Origin: Cymbomonas tetramitiformis
Taxonomy: Eukaryota > Chlorophyta > Pyramimonadophyceae > Pyramimonadales > Pyramimonadaceae
Assembly (NCBI GenBank): GCA_001247695.2
Contig: LGRX02003762.1
Coordinates: 1 to 64,000, forward strand
DNA: 64,000 bases
Reading direction: 5' to 3'
Below are positions 34,201-46,325 of the stretch, piece by piece. Made by a program: the position numbers and the translations under genes. Within the stretch, counting starts at the first letter, position 1, and every line of letters starts with the position of its first letter. The notes beneath the pieces are model-generated. The model was not told the DNA's origin. It saw only the letters and a list, made by a program, of their open reading frames with translations, and searched no databases.

Positions 34201-34959
34201 GATACTGCCTTCGGGTCTGGAGATATTCTCCATCCAGCCCTACAGCATGTTGTTTAATCCTGTTACCATTACTATCGCCATCGCTGACATCCAGTACGCA
34301 CATGTGTTTACTGGATGTTATCTACATTATTGTATACATTGTTATTGGTATATTCACTCTGAGTCAGTGAATGTCAATGTATAATGAATGCTAGTGTTTG
34401 TGCAGTGTATAGTACTGCTGATTAGTACTAGTGTGTGTGTGTGTATTTGTTTGCACACACTTTGTAGGATCTTTATGGATATCACAATATTCTAACAATC
34501 ATGCAGACAGTCAGTATACCACGTACTGATTACATCTAACATGATATATATAGTTTAGAAATTGTTGTAATTCCATGATAATCTCATTACGAGTTGCTGA
34601 TAGATTTTACATGAAGCTCAGGTGAGCATTCCTTCAAATAATCCACCATAGAATGTACGTGTTACCTGGAGAGCATCTCGGCTCCACCAGGGTACGACAA
34701 ACTAATTATGGTGTTGTGATTATTGTTAGGCACCCTTTGCAACATGAATTCGAATATAGCATTCACTGCAATATGCTTCGTCCGCTGTTTATTCCGCAGC
34801 GAGTGTATTTATGCGATATATGTCTTATATGTGCGACTGCGAGCGCCTGTATGTATATGCGATCCGCGAACCTGTTGCACACACAAAATACAATATATCT
34901 CTATTTGCTGCACTGCACACTTAGGTTCTCGTTCGTCGCGTGGACGATTAGAATACCAC

Positions 34960-35570
34960 TCTTAAGGGTTCGCTTGGAAGCGATATGATATATGATATAT
35001 AGCGAGGCTATTATGGAACGTTAATAGCTCACGCAGCGTATGTGTGGATATGAGTGCAGTGCTTCTTCAGAAGTGACTGCTGTAGCCCAACGCTACCTCA
35101 TTTTACGCAATGCCCCGCATCTCATAGATGCCACCACAATTGGGTTGTGAACCCAAGGCATTGGTTGAACAATCAGTATCGGCTGAACGAATAAGCCATA
35201 TGATACTCGCATGCTTGTTCAGAACATGCTAGTAAGAAGCGAAGATGAGTTTTCTCCGAACACTTCCGGTTCTTCAAGACTTCATCTTGCTTTGTCATCT
35301 CGATGCCACAACCTGGCCTCTCAATGACAGGTGTCACTCAAGGTGAGTGGATGACAAATGGTACGACTGTACATGTCATAGTCGACCGTACTGACGACTG
35401 TCATAAATATATGACGCGACTCGACCTGTACAGTCATGATCGACCATACTGTCGACTGTCATAGTAATATATGACACGACTGACTGTCATAATAATATAT
35501 GACATGACATGACATGGATGACAGGTATGACACGTATGACATGTATGACACATATGTCATCGGTCATAAC
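34960..35570 (-). repeat. LTR family 1, 5' LTR of copy 2
   Basis: Reverse complement of the copy-1 LTR, from TCTTAAGGGTTCGCTTGG to CATCGGTCATAAC. It is truncated by seven bases at its outer end, where it joins AAGTCTCTGAATAG of copy 3. Confidence 0.8.
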
Positions 35571-36365
35571 AAGTCTCTGAATAGTGTCCAAAAATAAAAT
35601 GGGCACCATTGAGATAAGTGATCATGTGCTGAAAAATATACACATATCACTAGGCGATGCCATGTTCTATTCATAATAAATTGACATGTCAGCCATCCAT
35701 CAACTACGAAAATACAACTCGTAGTAAGTTGTTGTCAATACGGACACTTCTTGATTGACTCTCCATTAGCTTCGATACCAAAGTTAACTTCGGTAACTCT
35801 CCATCACTGATTTCTTTGTTCATCATGACAATCATTTTCCAGAACATTGTCTAAGTTGGGCACACTATAGTGACCCTGAATTGACAAATGTATGTAAGCT
35901 GCAATCCAACAACTGCATTTGACATCATCTGGCATTAGCCACATTCAAAAACGTCAGGCATATTGCCAATATGACGTAGAGAGAATCAATGTTCAGATTG
36001 ACATTGTTACCTCTAAAGCATTCGATGAGTAATCTCAGTCTGATTCGCATAACATAATGATTGAATAACATCCTCCATCACCATCTGATTGGTTTGATAC
36101 ATCTCTTTTTGCGAGGGAGGAAGAGTATAGATTCATTCATTTTCATACAGCTGCCACATCTTACATCATTGTGATTTTGTTTGGATGTGATTTTGCCTGG
36201 AAAATTAAAGATCTTATCAAAAGTTCCAGCATCTGTGTATAGCAGCCATAAAGTTGATGACACGGTACATCATGCCGATTGAAACATCAAATGAAGTCTT
36301 ATTTGACTTATTGACACATAAAGTTCATTATGAAGAAATCATAAATGCACATTTCTCCGGCTCTA

Positions 36366-36893
36366 TCATATTGTAGGGGCACTGGCATAGGAGAATGATG
36401 GTTTTTCAAATGTGAATAAGCTATATTGTAAGCTTAAGACCATCACTTTGACGTCAACAGCCTGAGATGCTGATTGTCGAAATTCAAGAGATGAAGGATT
36501 CATTGAATCAACCTTGATACATGTGTTTTGATTCATAAATTGTTGATCCATGATTTCTAAATCTAGAGAAGCTGGCACACAAGTTGTTGCCAATGTCTTC
36601 AGGAAAGCATCTGAGCAAAGGATTGCCAGTTGTGCCATCAGGCATCGAATTCCATGAACAGCAAAGCCGAGTGAGTAAATCAGCCACTCTAGCTAATTGC
36701 CCGTCATTCCTTCCAGGTTCATGACAAGAGACAATTCATCAAAGTCATACATCAATGCATAAGTCACATGCATGGTTGCACAGTTTGTATCCGAATGCAA
36801 CCCCATCAAGGTTAAGCATCTTGACAGTAACTATGGCCAACCAAAAGCCTTCCTGTCTTCGGATATCCTGAGTATTCTCATTTCCAGTTCCAT
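36366..36893 (-). pseudogene. Antisense ORF of LTR family 1, copy 3
   Basis: Same frame as at 23,111-23,674. It starts MELEMRILRISEDRKAFGWP and hits a TAG at once after that, then stays open from MAQLAILCSDAFLKTLATTC to the 3' end. Lesions differ from copies 1 and 2, so the three copies decayed independently in this part. Confidence 0.45.
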
Positions 36894-38353
36894 TATGGAC
36901 TAGGAAGCATCATGACTGTGCCTCGCCAGGACACTAATCCTCAAAGCCGCACACTTGAGGCGAGCCTTATGAGACAGTGACCTTTGGCTTGTGGGGCGTC
37001 AACCCCTTATCAAATCCTGAACACTTGTTAACACCTGGATAAATTTATCATGATGCAACTTAAGTGGGATTATAAGTTCCACATAATCATATTGTTTACG
37101 TATGCTGAAGGCATAACTGCCGCATATGATCACAATAGGTCGCAGCTTCTATAACATTGTGGCTTCTGAGTCAAAAGCTGATAGCCAATGACTTTTGCCA
37201 ATAAATGCCGACCTAAAAATAATCAGGCCGTGGAAACATATACCCAAGAGGTTTTCATCCATCGGTCGTATAAATATATCAGGGCTGCATCCCAAGAACT
37301 GCAGGGCTGCATCCCAAGAACTGCGATGCGCCTTTGGTGCAATGGGCTGCAACCCGAGAACTGCAGGGTTATATCCCTAACATTTTTTACCCTGCATCAA
37401 ATTGATATGACAGGAGCAGGAATTGATCCTTCCTTGCTAAAGGTGTAGTGAGCCTTGTTCAAAATCATACCCTTGCACAGATACGCACACATGCGAGATA
37501 TCATATCTGTGGATAAATAAAAACTGCTAAATGCTACCTTTGCCAAAACCGTGGTTTGTCATCGGATTCTTGGCCAGTCATCCGAAGCTACCGGAGATAA
37601 TGACTGAGGTAGAAGGAGTTGTGATCCTAAGTTGTGCTTGACAAACATAACTAAATAAATTTCACATTAGTACGTGGCGAATCCATTCTCACTCATCGCG
37701 ATAGATGTTCGTCAAAGCGTGCGTACTGGACAAAAATATTGAGGAGTTGAGCAGACCGGTAAAGGATTATAAATCCAATTCCGTTAAGCAGGGCCACTCC
37801 GTTTGCATTAAAACAAGCCCCTTTGTTCGTTTATTATCGAAATCGGGCTCCCCATCACCGCCTAGGATCCTCCAAAGTTGCTTAAGGAGGGGAGGAAGAG
37901 TTGGGTGCACTATATTAGGCCGAGAATCGTTCGAATATAATTCGTTATAATCGTGGGATCATCGATCGCGCAAAAGGCGACGACGGCTAGCGCAAATAAT
38001 CCGTAACGTAGACTTCGGATGCTTTGAATCGTCTAGCACATACATGATAACGTGTGGATCAATCAGTAATCCAGCGTAGGATTGTATCGCGAAAACGCTC
38101 TTCATTGAACCTTGGAACGTCACTCAACGATACGATTTCCGGAAAGGTGGGCTGCATCCTAAGGACTGTATGGCTAAATGCCTAAGGTGAGGGACTAAAG
38201 TGGACTCAGTTCCCCCCAATAACCTAAAAACACCATGAGGGACGCCTCAAATCGGTGTAAGAAGACTGGTACCAGCAAGAAGCGACAACAACAAAGACAT
38301 GACATATACAATATGCCCGTTGTGAGGTCACAACTCTCTTAAGAGGGGAGATC

Positions 38354-38950
38354 TGTCAGGGTTATGACCGATGACATATGTGTCATACATGTCATACGTG
38401 TCATACCATGTCATGTCATGTCATATATTATTATGACAGTCATATATTATTATGACAGTCGACAGTATGGTCGATCATGACTGTACAGGTCGAGTCGCGT
38501 CATACATTTATGACAGTCGTCAGTACGGTCGACTATGACATGTACAGTCGTACCATTTGTCATTCACTCACCTTGAGTGACACCTGTCATCGAGAGGCCA
38601 GGTTGTGGCATCGAGATGACAAAGCAAGATGAAGTCTTGAAGAACCGAAAGTGTTCGGAGAAAACTCATCTTCGCTTCTAGCATGTTCTGAACAAGCATG
38701 CGAGTATCATATGGCTTATTCGTTCAGCCGATACTGATTGTTCAACCAATGCCTTGGGTTCACAACCCAATTGTGGTGGCATCTATGAGATGCGGGGCAT
38801 TGCGTAAAATGAGGTAGCGTTGGGCTACAGCAGTCACTTCTGAAGAAGCACTGCACTCATATCCACACATACGCTGCGTGAGCTATTAACGTTCCATAAT
38901 AGCCTCGCTATATATCATATATCATATCGCTTCCAAGCGAACCCTTAAGA
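38354..38950 (+). repeat. LTR family 1, 3' LTR of copy 3
   Basis: Starts TGTCAGGGTTATGACCG after AAGAGGGGAGATC and ends CCCTTAAGA. The decamer array is shorter than in copy 1. It is followed by GAATACCACTGTTAAGGG rather than GTGGTATTCT, i.e. the primer-like block appears in the opposite orientation. Confidence 0.8.
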
Positions 38951-39149
38951 GAATACCACTGTTAAGGGCTGAGCTATGCGAGCCCTGTTATAATATTCAA
39001 TATTATCAATAATCACTGTGCAGTTGAACAGCATACACAAGTGAACGTATATGCGGGTTTGTGAGTGCAGTCTCTGAATCTAGAGCTGCTGAAGCACAAC
39101 GCTTCCTCACTTAAGTACCTACGTCTCGGGTTCACAACCCAATGGCGGT

Positions 39150-42100
39150 ACCATCTAAGATATCTCCAGACCCGAAGGCAGTATACAGTGCTCAAATAAC
39201 AGCTGGTCACTGTTGAGCACTGTCCATGCGTCTCACTCACATATCATCGCTGGAGCAACATCAATATCTACATTGCATTCTGACAGTTGATACAGATGAT
39301 CACTTCACATGCATGTACCAACTCAGATCAGCACCCATACATGAATTGACAAAAGGTGGTTGTGGACATACATATACACAAACAATGTGTTATGTAAAAA
39401 CTGCTTAGATTACATCTAGCAGTGTCCAGATGTATTTGAACATAGAGATATCACTTGATATACTCGTTGTATACATCCAAATATATCTTAGGATCTGACA
39501 CAACTGTGAATTCATTTACAGTTGATATATCTTAAATATCATCAGAGAGTGCATATGCCTCCATGGGTTTCAATCAGTAAAACCCAGAAATGTGATCAAC
39601 CACAGATGTTGATATACAGTATAATTCACTTTTATGCCATGAAATTTGTCATGTGCAAAGGAAAAGTGATTTGCAGTACTTCTGTACTTTGCAGTCCACA
39701 CACACAGAGATATGTATATATATATATATATACATATAGCCAAAAACGGCCAAAATAGGTAAAATCCGTTTGCGATAGATTTGAAAATTGAAAATCGGAC
39801 CCTATTTTATTTGATAATATGATTTTATACCTATTTAGGTATGAGAAAATCATAATGACACATGTCATATCTCGTGTAACACCCTAGATATTAGGTGTGT
39901 AATATATAGGGGTAAACATATTGGCTGTAACACTAAATCGGTCAAAATGCTGTACGTGTAATCTTTTGCAATTCAGGATTGATTTTTTTTGCTATAATGG
40001 ATATTTATCTATCAAATAACAATCCCTGAAAGACATAACACGTGTAACACCCTGTAACACCCTAATATTTGAATGTGTGTGTCAGGGGTAGAACGTACCC
40101 TCTGAAAATCACTTAACATTCACTTAGGTATTGAATGCAGTTTTGCTTAAAAATCTTGGCAAAATCGTTATACTGCTTATTTTTTACCTATATTAGGGTT
40201 ACTGATATCAAGTAACACCCTAAACACTGTATTGGGTAATAGGGCCACTGTAACCACACATGCCCTAAAATGCCGCCATTATTTGGAAAAACTTCGTTTT
40301 TTTGGCATTATTATATCATGCTAAATCATCATAGACATGATAATACTGTGGGCAACAACCCTAAAACTGTATGAGCCGCTTCCTATAAGGAATGCAAGCT
40401 ATAAGCTATAAGCTATAAGGTATATAAACAACTGACTGCCTATGTGTTCACACTTCCTCAAGGGGGGAAAAAGGTGGATAGGATTCACACATATCCGTTT
40501 CATATTCCGATCTGGTGATTTCTGATGGATTGCTTTTGATAAAATCACTTCATCCACAAATAACGTTGAAATCTATACAACTTTGAATCCACCATCACTA
40601 ATAAAGTGTAAATTCGGATGGGAAACTATATTCCAATGACTATAAGTTGACTCTTGCTCAGCATTTACATTCTTGAGTAAGTTTGGAATGCTGAACTATA
40701 TATATAACATATAACCTGATACCATGCTTAATTGCATTTCTTGGATCAGACGATATAGTTATATAATGTATATATATATATATATCCCACCTGATACACT
40801 TTGGCATTATAGCCGTATATAAGAGTGGGAAAGACAAGTGCATCGCTGTAAGACTGGTTGATATAGTCCCAGTGTTGAAGGCAGAATTTGGCACCCGAAT
40901 AACGGCTAATAACTGTTGGTGACCACCATGCAAGACCTTCCAAGCATAACTCTTTTGTCCTGAGATGCAAGTGAATTGTTCATATATGTTGACATCAGTA
41001 TAGCACCATTATACATATAGTCATGAGGATTTTAAAGAAGACATAGTCTCTCCGATATTGACAAACATGGTACATATATATATATTCATGCTCTCTGATC
41101 ATATATTGATATCCCACAGCATACGATGATGGTAATAGCAAGCCACTTCGCCGCTGGAGGGTAGTGTTGTATATACACAGCACATGCTTGGGGCTGCATC
41201 CCAAAGACTGCGATACACCTTCGGTGCAATGGGCTGCAACCCGAGAACTGCAGGGTTATATCCCTAACATTTTTACCCTGCATCAAATTGATATGACAGA
41301 AGCAGGAATTGATCCTTCCTTGCTGAGGTGTAGTGAGCCTTGTATAAATCATACCCTTACACAGATACGCATATGCGGGTACCAATATCTGTGAAAAACT
41401 GCTAATGCTACCTTTGCCAAGACCGTGGTTTGTCATCGGATTCTATGGCCAGTCATCCGAAGCTACCGGAGATAATGACTGAGGTAGAAGGAGTTGTGAT
41501 CCTAAGTTATGCTGACAACATAACTAAAACAAACATGACTTCACTCACATTAGTACGTGGCGAATCCATTCTCACTCATCGCGATAGATGTTCGTCAAAG
41601 CGTGCGTACTGGACAAAAATATTGAGGAGTTGAGCAGACCGGTTAAGGATTATAAGTCCAATTCCGTTAAGCAGGGCCACTCCGTTTGCATTAAAACAAG
41701 CCCCTTTGTTCGTTTATTATCGAAATCGGGCTCCCCATCACCGCCTAGGATCCTCCAAAGTTGCTTAAGGAGGGGAGGAAGAGTTGGGTGCACTATATTA
41801 GGCCGAGAATCGTTCGAATATAATTCGTTATAATCGTGGGATCATCGATCGCGCAAAGGCGACGACGGCTAGCGCAAATAATCCGTAACGTAGACTTCGG
41901 ATGCTTTGAATCGTCTAGCACATACATGATAACGTGTGGATCAATCAGTAATCCAGCGTAGGATTGTATCGCGAAAACGCTCTTCATTGAACCTTGGAAC
42001 GTCACTCAACGATACGATTTCCGGAAAGGTGGGCTGCATCCTAAGGACTGCATGGCAAAATGCCTAAGGTGAGGGACTAAAGTGGACTCAGTTCCCCCCA

Positions 42101-42850
42101 ATAACCTAAAAACACCATGAGGGACGCCTCAAATCGGTGTAAGAAGACTGGTACCAGCAAGAAGCGACAACAACAAAGACATTAAAGACATATACAAAGG
42201 TATGCCCGTTGTGAGGACACAACTCTCTTAAGAGGGGAGATCTGTCAGGGTTATGACCGATGACATATGTGTCATACATGTCATACGTGTCATACCTGTC
42301 ATCCATGTCATGTCATGTCATGTCATATATTATTATGACAGTCGGTCGTGTCATATATTATTATGACAGTCGACAGTATGGTCGATCATGACTGTACAGG
42401 TCGAGTCGCGTCATACATTTATGACAGTCGTCAGTACGGTCGACTATGACATGTACAGTCGTACCATTTGTCATTCACTCACCTTGAGTGACACCTGTCA
42501 TTGAGAGGCCAGGTTGTGGCATCGAGATGACAAAGCAAGATGAAGTCTTGAAGAACCGGAAGTGTTCGGAGAAAACTCATCTTCGCTTCTAGCATGTTCT
42601 GAACAAGCATGCGAGTATCATATGGCTTATTCGTTCAGCCGATACTGATTGTTCAACCAATGCCTTGGGTTCACAACCCAATTGTGGTGGCATCTATGAG
42701 ATGCGGGGCATTGCGTAAAATGAGGTAGCGTTGGGCTACAGCAGTCACTTCTGAGGAAGCACTGCACTCATATCCACACAGACGCTGCGTGAGCTATTAA
42801 CGTTCCATAATAGCCTCGCTATATATCATATATCATATCGCTTCCAAGCG
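39150..42850 (+). mobile_element. LTR retrotransposon family 1, copy 4 (internally deleted)
   Basis: Composed of pieces equivalent to copy-1 positions 17,868-19,737, 20,219-20,415 and about 24,085-25,128, followed by a 3' LTR at 42,243-42,850. The first internal junction (about 40,990) has 11 bp of homology, TGTTGACATCA. The second (about 41,193) falls in the dispersed GGGCTGCATCCC module. Sequence at 38,951-39,150 is variant LTR-like. The LTR stops at CGCTTCCAAGCG and is fused to a palindrome. Confidence 0.7.
42243..42850 (+). repeat. LTR family 1, 3' LTR of copy 4
   Basis: Starts TGTCAGGGTTATGACCG after the polypurine tract, carries the decamer block and TATA-like run, and stops at CGCTTCCAAGCG without the usual AACCCTTAAGA end. 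Confidence 0.8.
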
Positions 42851-42982
42851 ATGACATATGTGTCATACATGTCATACGTGTCATACCTGTCATACATGTC
42901 ATACCATGTCATGTCATGTCATGTCATGGTATGACATGTATGACAGGTATGACACGTATGACATGTATGACACATATGTCAT
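42851..42982. repeat. Perfect 58-bp inverted repeat with 16-nt loop
   Basis: 42,851-42,908 (starting ATGACATATGTGTCATACAT) is the exact reverse complement of 42,925-42,982. The loop is TCATGTCATGTCATGT. The arms are the decamer block found at the start of family-1 LTRs, joined head to head. The right arm continues as a short minus-strand LTR start ending CCCTGACA at 42,998. Confidence 0.9.
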
Positions 42983-42998
42983 CGGTTATAACCCTGAC

Positions 42999-44099
42999 AT
43001 CGACCGTCATAGAGTTATTACGACGAACCCGGGCAAATTCCCCAACTCCTTGAGTTGGTGGTCCTGTTCATTAGAGCTGCACAACTTAAACTGGTCCGTT
43101 TATTTTTAACAGTGGCAATTTTCGGAATCCGGCAGTCCATGTACGATTCCAGAGATCAAAATACGATGCATTCCTTTGTCGCTCCCCAGGAATCTCTTCG
43201 GACCTTCCGATGTTCTCGATCTAAAAGTATTGGACGGCTCAACTTTAGTTGGGCACCCCTACTGTTCATCATACAATTCCTCAACTCCTTGAGTTGGTGG
43301 TCCTGTTCATCGCACAATTGTCAATTGTCAATTCCCCAACTCCTTGAGTTGGTGGTCCTGTTCATCACACAATATACACCTCTGCTCCTGCCCCTGCTTC
43401 CAGTAGGATGATTTCTTCACAGCAATCGACTGCCAATAACAAGACTTCTCCACAGCAATCTACAATCAACCTTCCTCCACCGGAGAGATGGGCAAAGCAA
43501 TATCAGGATCAACAAGCCCTACTCGACAACAATTCTGTCATCATACCACATGAGATAAACACGACTTCCACTGATATTTCTACTCCGGGGGCCATTGATA
43601 CAAACATCCAGAAACGTACTACATCATTTTGCTACCGCTTCTTATTCAAAGAATGCATACTCGGTGGGAAGGATGTGCTGAGATTCAGTAGTTCAGTACC
43701 ACGTATGACGTATGATAGTGACGTATGACAGTACAGCGACTTCCTACTTGTACTCAGTAGTTCGACTTCGGTAGCTTAGACTGTGACACACGATATGATT
43801 GTCTAGTGACGGCCTCAGAGCTTAGATAGCCTGAGAGTCGTGTATTCATTTCTATCTTTTGAGATATCCGATTTTGCCTCGCTCAAACCCTACGGCGTTC
43901 AGCGTTTTCACTGTGTCACTAGGACATTCTAGTAGGCTATAGGCCCACCACTTGCCTAAAGTGGTTTTGATTCAAAGCCACTAAATGCCTGGCTAAAGCT
44001 GTAGAGGGGCGAGCGTGGCTGAGTAGGTAGAATGTTGCGGGGCGCCGCGTTTTCGCGGTGCAACTGACTGCGTGGATGATGAGGTGAGCGCGACGAGTG
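42999..44099. other. Region without a recognised gene; short repeated hairpin motif and a small ORF
   Basis: CCAACTCCTTGAGTTGGTGG (hairpin core CAACTC-CTT-GAGTTG) occurs near 43,037, 43,277 and 43,334, each followed by TCCTGTTCAT. An ORF of 106 codons at 43,408-43,728 has a Gln/Ser/Thr-rich start (ISSQQSTANNKTSPQQST). It could be the start of a Gag-like protein, but nothing diagnostic is seen. The remainder to 44,099 has no long frame. Confidence 0.4.
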
Positions 44100-44669
44100 G
44101 CGGAGGTGTCACGGTTCTATATGAACCTGATATGTGACGCGGCTGCTATTGAACTGTAGCAAGCACGCGCAAGTATTTGGTGGGGCGTATGAGTGCAGCA
44201 GTCTGGTGTCCAGAAGTGCTTGCATGAGCCCAATGCTCCTCATATACTTCCAGTGCCCTCACGCAATCTCATGCGTTACCACCATCGGGTTGTGAACCCG
44301 AGGGCACTGGGTGAACTTCCCGTATCGGCTGGTCGAAATAGCCTTTGATACTCGCATGCTGTTCATTTCATGCTTGAAGCGAAGACCCGTCTTCTCAGAA
44401 CACTTCGGTTCTTCAAGACTTGTCTCGCTTCGCCATCTCCATGCGAATACCTGGCCTCTCGATGACAGATGCCACTCACCTTAGTAGGTGGATGACAGAC
44501 ATAACGACTGTACATGTCATAGTCGACTGTACTAACAATACTCGACGACTGTATGTCATTATGACATATGACATGACATGACATGTCATGGTATGATATG
44601 TATGACAGGTATGCCACGTATGACACATATGTCATCGGTCATATCCCTGACAGATCTCCCCTCTTACCG

Positions 44670-45219
44670 CAGTAATCACTCACCAATAAGAAAGTCCTAA
44701 ATATGGGGTCAGCCAGCGAATTTCGTCAAGTTGTGACCCCCCCGCCAGCGCCAGCGACCTATGAAATTGCTAAGAATAAGAAATCCCGATTTCGTAGCTC
44801 AGCCAGCCAATTTCTTATTCTGATTACTTAAGGAGGAGGCAGCCAGCTATCTTGAAATCGTGACACTCAGCGACGGCCACAGTAGTAAAATTTTAGTATG
44901 GATCCTGAAAGCCGTGAGCAGATAAGAGAGCTTGCTGAAGAAGGAAAATTCAACAGTCTGTATGATATTTTTATTGAGATAAATTGTGTATAAGCATCAA
45001 AATCCTTGTTAAATCGCAAGTAAACCCACCAAATAATCCAGCCAAAATTTCTTAACTAGTTTTCACTATGATTCAAGCCAGCCAGCCCCTTGATTTCTTA
45101 TTTTGGCCAATTTCTTAAGAAATTAAAGCTAGCCAGCAAATTTCGTCAAGTTGTGACCCCCCCCCCAAACGCTGGCTGGTTTCTTATTGCTACTATTTCT
45201 TATTGGTGAGTGATTACTG
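44670..45219. mobile_element. 550-bp MITE with perfect 24-bp terminal inverted repeats
   Basis: 44,670-44,693 (CAGTAATCACTCACCAATAA then GAAA) is exactly reverse-complementary to 45,196-45,219. The interior has AGCCAGC motifs and a direct repeat of AATTTCGTCAAGTTGTGACC near both ends. The insertion splits a polypurine/LTR block that is continuous in other copies. A target duplication is not clear: flanks are CTTACCG and TAGAAG. A 31-codon frame at 44,898-44,993 reads MDPESREQIRELAEEGKFNS and onward to a stop, a possible remnant of a parent transposase or captured exon. Superfamily unassigned. Confidence 0.8.
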
Positions 45220-46153
45220 TAGAAGTGTTGTGACCTCACAATATAGGGTGCATACCTTTGTATATGTCTTTGATGTCTTTGTTGTTCAACTGGCCAGTCT
45301 TCGTACACCGATGAGGCGTCCCTCAAGGTGTTTTAGGATATCGGGGGGAACTGAGTCCACTTTAAACCCTCACCTTAGGATATCGGGGGGGACTAAGTCC
45401 ACTTTAAACCCTCACCTTACAGTATTTGGGATGTTGCCCCCCTGATTGCTTTGCGTTTCGTATTTCAGAGTGACGCTCAGGGTATCTTCCGAGGTTTACG
45501 TTACGGATAGATATTGCGCTTGCCGATCGACATTTGACCTATTAGGTCCTATTTCCACGGCCTTATATAGTGCATCCACCCCTTCTTCCCCTCCAAGAGC
45601 TACTATGGAGGTTCACAGGCAGAATGGAGAACCTTTTGTGAATAAGGTTTGTTTTAATGCAAACGGAGGAGGCCCTGCTTACGAGATATCGGAGGGTCTT
45701 TATAAGTCCACTTTAAATCCTCACTCGACTGCCAAACTCCTTTTTTCGGTCCGGTACGCGCGCACTGACGAACATTTCATAGAGTGGAATCGACAACGTA
45801 CTAATGTGAATTCCTTTAGTTATGTATGTCAATCATAACTCAGGATCACAACTCCGTCTACCTCAGTATTCCGGTAGCTGCGGAATTACTGGCCATAAGA
45901 TCCGAATGACAAACCACGGTCTGGCAAAGGCAGCATAGCAGTTTTTATTTATCCACAGATATGATATCTCGCATGTATGCGTATCTGTGCAAGGGTATGA
46001 TTTGGTACAAGGCTCACTACACCTCAGCAAGGAAGGATCAATTTCCTACTCCTGATACAACATAATGACAGAACATTAAGAGCAGGGTATATAGATGATC
46101 GACATGTATTAGTATATATTACAAGAAGTAAGGGCAATAGGCTTAATATAGTG

Positions 46154-46325
46154 TTAGCCTTCATAGGCAGCTATTATGTCTGCTGCATCGGTCAGCTCCG
46201 TGGCTTTGACCCAGGTGTCATGCTCAGGGCCGTAGCCTGCGTATCGCACTAAATAGTACTTGACACCTCTAGTGATCTCATCTGAGAGAATATGTGATAT
46301 GTGCCAGGGGGCACGATAGACTGCC
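46154..46325 (-). pseudogene. Chromodomain, best preserved (end of former chromovirus pol)
   Basis: The minus strand reads about 55 codons without interruption: APWHISHILSDEITRGVKYY, then LVRYAGYGPEHDTWVKATEL, then TDAADIIAAYEG and a stop. The YLVRYAGYGPEHDTW block matches the chromodomain consensus, with aromatic residues in the methyl-lysine cage positions. In Ty3/gypsy chromoviruses this domain ends integrase and guides insertion to heterochromatin. Upstream integrase sequence is not recognisable. It identifies the otherwise noncoding-looking family-1 elements as decayed chromoviruses. Confidence 0.7.

Larger units (their letters stand above)
17331..34748. repeat. Giant inverted repeat, arms of about 8 kb
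   Basis: The left arm (about 17,331-25,372) is the near-identical reverse complement of the right arm (about 26,830-34,748). Anchors include GAGCCGAGATGCTCTCCAG at 17,404 against CTGGAGAGCATCTCGGCTCC at 34,667, and the polypurine tract at 25,114 against its complement at 27,032. The spacer of about 1.45 kb holds the TRIM-like element and diverged LTR sequence. The arms are two copies of LTR family 1 arranged tail to tail. A few short blocks differ, for example 21,700-21,940 and the terminal leader. Confidence 0.85.
26605..35570 (-). mobile_element. LTR retrotransposon family 1, copy 2, inverted
   Basis: Same element as copy 1 on the opposite strand: 5' LTR at 34,960-35,570, interior 27,030-34,959, and a chimeric 3' LTR at 26,605-27,029. 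The interior is colinear with copy 1 apart from a shorter leader and small indels. It has the same stop in the chromodomain remnant as copy 1. The 5' LTR lacks its last seven bases (CCTGACA on the plus strand) where it fuses to copy 3. Confidence 0.7.
35564..38950 (+). mobile_element. LTR retrotransposon family 1, copy 3 (3' half only)
   Basis: It begins in mid-element at the position equivalent to 22,366 of copy 1 and runs through the antisense ORF and polypurine tract to a 3' LTR at 38,354-38,950. The junction with copy 2 overlaps by the short homology TCATAAC, typical of end joining or replication template switching. An extra GGATGTGATTTTG-like duplication is present near 36,183. Confidence 0.7.
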
